From: Blastobasis lacticolella
Lineage: Eukaryota > Arthropoda > Insecta > Lepidoptera > Blastobasidae
Assembly (NCBI GenBank): GCA_905147135.1
Contig: LR990048.1
Coordinates: 11,702,563-11,766,562, forward strand
Direction: 5' to 3'
DNA: 64,000 nt
Every line of letters begins with the position of its first letter. Within the stretch, counting starts at the first letter, position 1. The translations under genes were made by a program, and so were the position numbers. This document shows positions 57,076 to 64,000 of the stretch, piece by piece. The notes below the pieces were generated by a model. That model saw only the letters and a program-made list of their open reading frames with translations. It ran no database searches and was not told where the DNA came from.

Positions 57076-60000
57076 ATGGTTAAAGTGAGAGAAACCTATT
57101 GCAACGCTGTCCGATGGGATAGTTGTCCAAAACAAAACCTGTCCGTCCCAGGAAACTAGAGAAAGTTTTGCAATAAAAACGGGCAGCCGTTTTAATTTCC
57201 GCCTCAAGTCGACGTGCCGCTTACGAGATTCAAATGAAACTGGCAACAAAGTTCGCGAAACATTTAATTACAGGTAGATGTAAGAGTTGAGAAGGAATGA
57301 AATGTCCTCGGAAGCAGCGATACACCTTCGCACTGAGCGGTGGTGCCCCATGGATCACACTCCAAAGAGGTCTTGACTGGTACTAACTAAATCATCGGTA
57401 TCAGAGTATGTGTAAATATCACACACTTATCGTAAGGTTTTCATTCAACCCTACGGAGACACGAGCATTCACCTGATGGAAAGCGATAATTATAGGCAAA
57501 ACATCAACGGAGATTCGTTTAGCCTTCAACATTTGGTACAAAAATTTGGTACTATCTACAGATGCGTTATCACCATACGATCATCTTTAAAGATTGGAAA
57601 GTTAGCTACCTTAAATTTTTTTCCGTGACCGCTAACTTTTATGTGATCGAAACGTCGTCGGGATAAAATCCGTTAAAAGTTGTTTCATTTAAAAAATCTA
57701 CTAGCAATCAACCAATATCCTTGTAAAAGTTTACCAGACTCAAGAAACAAGGCTTAATCTAAAGTTCGAAGAGCTTAACTTAAGACAAAACAAAGTGGAA
57801 ACTTATTTCCAGTTCAATGTTGGGACTTGGGAGGTGAGCCTGTGGTGGTCTCGAAATTAATAATGGACAGAAAACGAATTGAACAGCCTAGAATTTGTTT
57901 CGCCACTTTTAATTTTTTAAATGAATTCCCTCAACGTCTCCGATCTGAAAAATGGGCTCGGCGCTCGCTTTCGGCAGGCGCTCCCGCTATATTAAGCTCT
58001 GCTGACAATACGCTTTCGCGCCTCCGTTCCTTGAACAGATTCCCTTTATTAAATTTCACGAGAGAAAAAGACAATCTCATCCTTTTACTGTGATTGTTAC
58101 TTCGCAGTCTATCGAAGTTGGTCGCGGTGGCGGTGCGAAAAAAGCGCTCTTTGGCTGTTTTTAAATTCACAAAAGGAAAAACTTAAGCACAACTGGCGCT
58201 TTCTCTATGCTAACGAGGCGGCGCGGGCGCGTAGGCGACGCCGCGGCCGCTGGCGAAAGTTAGGGCGCAAGTGTTCCCAAGTTAAGCCGCAACGGCTGCC
58301 AATCCATTAGACTTGTTAGTGTGTGACAACTATGTCGGCGCGGGCCCTGGCAGCCTGCGGCCGGCGCAAACAAGCCGCACTCCTTGCTGCTCCACCAATC
58401 TGAATTCCAGAAACTATCTTGTGTGTGGATGTGGACATACTCTGTAGGTGTATTTTTCAAATAGGATAAAGAGGGAATTAATCTTAAAAAAGACTGTTAA
58501 GTATAACGCGATTGTGCATAATAAGTATTATTATACAAGTAGGCACGGTACAAATCTAGAAACAAGATAAATATTCGTATCGTGTTTTGGTACACTGGAA
58601 GTCAGTCTGATACGCCGAAAGACAAAATATAGTAAATACATTACGTATAAACCTTAAGTAAGCCACTTATTTATTCGCTAAATAATATGAACAAAGACAT
58701 TGATCGATGGTGGAGGTGAAAGAGTCAGTTGCACATGGTACGATACAAAATAGCCAAACTCAAGGAGAACTTGTAAACATTTGATGGATAGGCATTCGTC
58801 TAAATAAATGGTATAGTAAATTAGGTAAAAGGGCCCGTATTCGTACTATTTCTTTTACGTAATATAGATTTTCAAAATTAGTTCCGTTTCCGAGAACCCA
58901 ACAAATATTCTGAATGCTTTGATTAAAGTGCACACAAAATATTTACACCGACAATAAAATAAAGTCTAATACATCAAACATTCGAAATTTAAAAAAAAGT
59001 CGTCCGTACCGCTGTCCCCGGTGAATTTGTTTGTTCAATACCTACATCTACATGCCGAAAATCTGGACCTATACAATTCTAATTGGGGCGGATCTAAAAT
59101 AGAAGTCGTAAGTTTGTAGGACTTCGTATCCGCAGTCCAGTTTCGCAATTAAACAAACTTTGTTTGTTCGGAGACTCTAAGTAATCTGTTTTCATACCGC
59201 GTGCTTGCGCCACAACAACCCATTTTGAACACATATTTCTGGAGCGGCTTTTTTTTAAGGGAAACGTTTTAATAAAGGCTTGCCCATGGACTATTGCTTG
59301 ATTTATAACGCTTAATGAAATGCCTAGCACATGTGTTCACGTTTAATAAAGCTGAAAACTGGGAATCGAGTAGGTACATACACTGTTTTACATGATTTTA
59401 ATCATATGTAGAAATTACAGACCGTGAACGTCGGTTTAAGATAAAGATTCTATGTTTGATGGTCTCTGTTTTAAAATCTTAAGAAATTAATTAAGACATA
59501 GCGGATTTAGTGGACGCTAATTTCGCGATCAGTTTACGCAATAAGATTATTTGCAATTGTATGTAAGATGATCATATCGCAAGGTCTATGTGGTAACATA
59601 ATCGTTACAGAACTTATACTTGCTGTTATCTGCAAACGTTTCCAGCTAAATGCGTAATCCCGTATAACACGTATCTTATCCGGCACTTTCGTCCGAAACT
59701 TGGGAGTCATGTTGTAATAAAGATCCCGAACCGTATTACCGCGCTCCCTCGCGACGGCTGCGTTATATCACAGAGCAGCAATTCCGCTGGCGCCACCACC
59801 ACTAAAACCCCTTGCTAAGTTATATAAAGATTCCTAATTGAATAAACATCAAATCTTCCAGAAGAATACGACCGAATTAAAGCACATTAACGTCGATTCG
59901 ATTCCCAGCGAACGCGCTCCAAGCTCAGCCAATACAGCGCGAACAAAACGTTATTATCAGACACAATGAACCGAGATTCGCCGGTTGTTGAGGAAAAACA

Positions 60001-62762
60001 CCTTTGTAATCCCGAACGAATACGAGTGCACGTGAGAGTACAACGACTGCTTAGGGGGCACTAAGCGAAAAATTATTACACCCCAGAGTTTAAGGGGAAA
60101 AATCCTTTCAAGCCTAGTATCAGAGTTGTTTAATAAATTCATTGCGTTCTTTCTAAGTTCCCGTGTTCCGGGTTGATTAAGCCTCGTGGCTGGGGTTAAA
60201 TATCAGCGTCTCGGTAGTGCGGCGCTCCCGGGGGCGTAGGCCGCCACTGTGCGCAATATTCAAGAGGCTTCGAATAAAGATGACGTCATTAAAGTGGGAG
60301 AAACGCCGCCGGCACCGCGCCGCGTGCTGACTTCCAAACGCGGGTACGATGAAAAGGAAAACATCGTTGTTTTATGTGTGCACGATTCGTTAGTCAATTT
60401 TTCTCGATACCTGAACATTATCGTATCTCGTTGTATCGTATCGAACGCGAAATGGGTCGCAGTTGTTGGTTTTATGACCCTGTTTACGTTTCATTTGACA
60501 ACCACGGAATACTCAGTTGTGTCTGTGTTTTATTATTGGGTGAACCTTTCCCATGAAATTGGCGTATTTTGCCCAATTTCACATTAGCTCAAGTGTTTTA
60601 ATGTACACAATATATCAAAATTAATACTTGAGAGAAAAAAGTCCATAAAATTGAAAAAAAAAAAATTTCTCAAGTTTTATAAGGGTTTGAATTCCTATTC
60701 ACATGTCGTCAGTTTTGCCTCTTTATTTATTTGCCTCTAATTTTATGAACAATATAGTTATCAAAATCAAATGCTGTGGACCAGTCAGCTTAATGTTGTC
60801 TGAATCTACCTACAAAGTTTTATCGCAATAAAATTCGCCAATACCAACAAAATTAAAAATTTGCTTATATGAAAATCCCAGTTTCCGTCATTTTCGCCAT
60901 ACAAAACGCTAGTTTCAAGAACATAATAGTTATGCCTTTATTTAATACAACTGTCTCATTTTGACCGGACACGAGCATCACTGAAGTGGGCCCGGGTTTA
61001 TGTAGCCCATAACGCAAGGCCGCCACGTGGCGTAGAAACTCGCGAACATTCATTTATCACCGATGAGAGCCAGAAACACCCGCCTACCAAAAGTAACTTC
61101 GCGCGATAAAGTGTTCTCACGATTACAGATGTAGGTACCTAGCTATTGCCATGTTCCTTGTAGATGAAAATAAATATCTACTTAGAAAGAAACAAGGAAG
61201 AATTTTTAAACAGTCCTTTTTTTACTTGAGTGAAGAGGAAAAAAACATAGTTCACGTAATTAAGTAAATATAAATAATTCACATTTCGTTGAATTTTTAT
61301 TGCTTTAAAAAGGTAAAAGATGAAGAAGCAATTACGACGTTTAATAATTAAATGATTAAGTAGGTACAATAAAGTCAGACATCGGAAGCTGCAAAGAAAA
61401 CCTCGTCGCCCTGGCTCCCAGGTACCTTCACTTTCTTTTTCCTCTTTTAAAAGGATAACTTTTGGAAAAGCGCGTTAACCTTTCCACTTAAAAGCCCCAA
61501 AAGTGACCTTCTACTCTCTTGAGGCCGGGGGAACGATTTCGTATGCATTACACGCTGTTTTCAGGTGCCATGGAAGTTTCTGGAGGCCTATTAAACACCC
61601 GACTGTAGGGTCGCTAATTAGTAGGTACGACGAAACAAGCATTTCGTTTTAAACAAAATCTCGTTTATCTGTGTGAAATTAAAGAGCATGTTATTGTAAA
61701 TATAAATAAATGATTGACTTTGTCTTAAGGACTTTAATTTTTCTTACTACTTGATTTAAATGTGGTGTCCAGGCCTTACTGCTGAACTTAGATTTAACCG
61801 TTAGAGGGCTTAATTTATCAATATCAGTGGTTAAATCAGGACTTTGGTGTTATTCTATATAGTCTGTTATCTTATTGTTCACTTACCGCTTCGTAAGCCG
61901 CCCCTTTGTCCTTTAATTGAGTTAACAGATTGAGATAAAACAATATTCCATATATTGTTTTATTTTCATATTATCTAATCAAGTATTGTCAAATTACACT
62001 TAGACTAACACTTCTTGATTAAAGTTTGCTAACGGCCTATACAAACTCTCTGCATATTTGTATTTTGGTCTGCGTTAACGCCTTGCGTAAAAATACAATG
62101 AAATTTCTCCATCATCACCTCAAGCATTCTTGTCTTTGGTCACCTCTGGCGATCATTTACCTTTCCATTTTGTTAAAGGTAAGCGAAGAAAAGAAAATGT
62201 TGAAAGAATAAGCGTGTCCCGGGCTCAGGTGGCCGGCGGCGTCGCGGGCCACTCAATCACCCGGAGAAGTCCCGCATAGATTGTTTGCCCGCCGAACGAA
62301 CCGGTCAACATATTTTCCCATTAATATGTATGACTATTAACCCCCAGCCACATTAGCCCGCCGCCCTGGCCGCTTTAATATTTTCATCTTTATTCAAAGA
62401 GGCCTATGAATAAAACAGAAGAACAGCACTGAGCACTGGCACCCGAGACCGGCCCGACGTCGCAAGATGCTCCGCCGTCTGTCACAACTTTATTCATTTT
62501 CTTGTTTAAGCAAATTAAATTATTAGATTCACTTCAAAATTTAACCTATTAAATGTCTGCGCAAGATTAATTATTTGAAAGGCTCGCGAAAGTAACATAA
62601 ACTCGAAAGTTATAAGGAGCGAACACTTAACTTTCCGAGTAAATGTCGTTATCTGCCCACATTCCATTGCTCGCTTTGGCAAAGGTTTACGGGTTGACGG
62701 TGTGAAATAACAGTAAGTGTATGATACAATCAGTGTCTTGGTAATGGCGTAATTATTTCAAA
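57076..62762. other. Mostly unique DNA, no gene seen
   Basis: About 5.7 kb with no recognisable gene. A possible repeat scrap is at 57465-57520 (CACCTGATGGAAAGCGATAA). GC-richer blocks lie at 57940-58010, 58180-58400, 59690-59810, 60190-60330, 61390-61620 and 62210-62480. The hairpin at 61935-61963 is listed separately. The longest frame, 112 codons (60249-60587), starts with GTG and has no domain. Confidence 0.4.
61935..61963. repeat. 12-bp perfect hairpin
   Basis: ATAAAACAATAT (61935-61946) and its exact reverse complement (61952-61963) are separated by TCCAT. It is AT-rich, with modest stability expected. Confidence 0.8.
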
Positions 62763-62850
62763 ATATGTCCACTGCTGGACAAATGTTGCAAATAATTCCA
62801 GAGCTATCCGCATCCAACAGCTTTTCCCTTGGTCGTCGAGCCCCCTGTAA
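62763..62850 (+). repeat. RTE-like LINE fragment
   Basis: ATGTCCACTGCTGGACAAATG resembles the CCACTGCTGGACAAAGGCC motif of the RTE-type repeat seen at 26295. Only the first ~25 bp match well; the rest is diverged. Confidence 0.4.
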
Positions 62851-64000
62851 AAACTTATCTAACTGCGAATAAGCAGACCAGCGTTTCTTTCTCTCTAAAA
62901 ACTGATCGATCAAAGACAAAGAGAAATAATGCTGTCAATAATGTTAACGCCTAGATACCTCTTATCCACTTCAAACCTAATTTAAAGTTAAACAGGAGTG
63001 CTCTCGACACGAGGAGTTCAATTTATTGGGGGTTCAAGTGCAATAATAGAAGCACTTAGAGGAGTAAAATTGCATTCCGAAATTGGCAGTAGCGATGACA
63101 AAAGGCTATTGACTTTGTTATTAGGTTGTATTGTTAGTACACGCATGGAGAACTCGGCGTAGGGCTGGCGATTGCCTAAAGTAGAGCTGAAATTATGTTA
63201 TTGAAATGAAATGATCCACGAGACAGCATAAGGCGTAACACGTTGTAAACCTTAATTGACATTACATAAAGGGATAAATAGTAATTTCGAACACAGTACG
63301 TTAAAAAATGAACACTGCTTAAACCAATAAAGAAAAAACTGATGCCACGCGACCTAATTTGGTCCCTCGATAGCAACATTAATGTTGTTGATTAAAATAA
63401 AATTACTTGAACATCAAACGCTCCGGCAGCCCTGGCCGCTTCCTAGCGCCCATACTCCACACCCCCAATAAATAACAAGTGGCTGACTTCGGAACACAAT
63501 TTAACTTGAAATAAAATTTCGCTACCCCTCGCAATGAATAGGCCGTATATGGCGAGAGGGGCGCCCTATCTGGAGACATCATCGGGTACACCTAGCAAGT
63601 TTCTTCTATACATATACGGTTCCCTTCTTTTGTGTTTTATGTGTTTAATGACATGAGTAACAAACGCGATTAAAGTCAGCGATTCTGCTCGTTAACCGGA
63701 GACGACTCAAAGTTTCCCTTTTCGCTATGAGGGGTATGAGTTAGGTTAAATGTGACTGGAGAAACGGCGACGTATAACTTATCGGTGGAGGATTTAAGTT
63801 GAACATGGAAATTATACTTTTACTATGTTTTCTATATAAATTATGATTTAGCACGAACGATAGGTAAGTGAAGAGTATTTCTTGTTTATGGAATAAGTAC
63901 CTATATAATATATACATTAATATGAATAGAGGTATGTACGGTGAAGGTTAGAGGCCAATCCGATATTTTCCATGTCAAAAACAAATACCTTTGGAAAATC
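62851..64000. other. Unique DNA, no gene seen
   Basis: No recognisable gene or repeat to the end of the window. Confidence 0.45.

Noticed and set aside
1..64000. CRISPR array, bacterial operons, phage or plasmid functions
   Set aside because: No regularly spaced repeats and no prokaryotic genes. The composition and repeats are those of an animal genome.
1..64000. Endogenous virus
   Set aside because: No gag, integrase, envelope, capsid or viral polymerase sequence was recognised in any frame.

Overview
The window looks like non-coding, repeat-rich nuclear DNA of an insect, most probably a moth or butterfly. The base composition is AT-rich. I found no host protein-coding gene, rRNA, functional tRNA, operon or CRISPR array. 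Many repeats match families I remember as widespread in lepidopteran genomes: CR1/Jockey-type LINE 3' ends, a tRNA-derived SINE, short TIR elements, and LINE tails built on AATAAA plus AAAT-type repeats. The assignment rests on those remembered families and was not checked by a search. The window is either intergenic or lies inside a very long intron.

Layout. 1-9 kb: mostly featureless DNA with a minus-strand SINE carrying target-site duplications (2525-2859), a LINE C-terminal remnant next to a second repeat (4020-4435), a dispersed repeat (6700-7070) and a second SINE (7804-8150). 9-20 kb: a hairpin-like MITE (10011-10205), a SINE with intact Pol III boxes (10833-11110), a 5'-truncated LINE whose last ~144 codons are still open (14892-15466), a LINE tail (15605-15730) and two more SINEs. 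20-28 kb: largely unique DNA with GC-richer blocks. 28-34 kb: dense repeats, including two more remnants of the 4.0-kb LINE family, hairpins, SINE pieces and a TIR-type element. 34-44 kb: mostly unique, holding a diverged tandem pair of ~80-bp blocks (37501-37580 and 38126-38204), one SINE and a LINE tail. 44-48 kb: a 54-bp perfect palindrome (44450-44503) and a CR1-like LINE apparently nested inside another LINE's 3' tail (45960-46965). 48-64 kb: mostly unique DNA with two more TIR-type copies, a tRNA-like SINE head and a few LINE tails.

The parts do not work together as a pathway. The coding content is decayed retrotransposon polymerase: a CR1-like reverse transcriptase C-terminus (46.3-46.9 kb), a C-terminus resembling a restriction-like endonuclease domain (14.9-15.3 kb), and three short C-termini from one further LINE family. 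The SINEs would have depended on a partner LINE for mobilisation. The signals most worth checking are the duplicated ~80-bp block at 37.5/38.1 kb, the perfect palindrome at 44.45 kb, the TIR family at 33.7/53.4/55.1 kb, and the T-rich 3' ends of the SINE family. I did not find a convincing new biological system.
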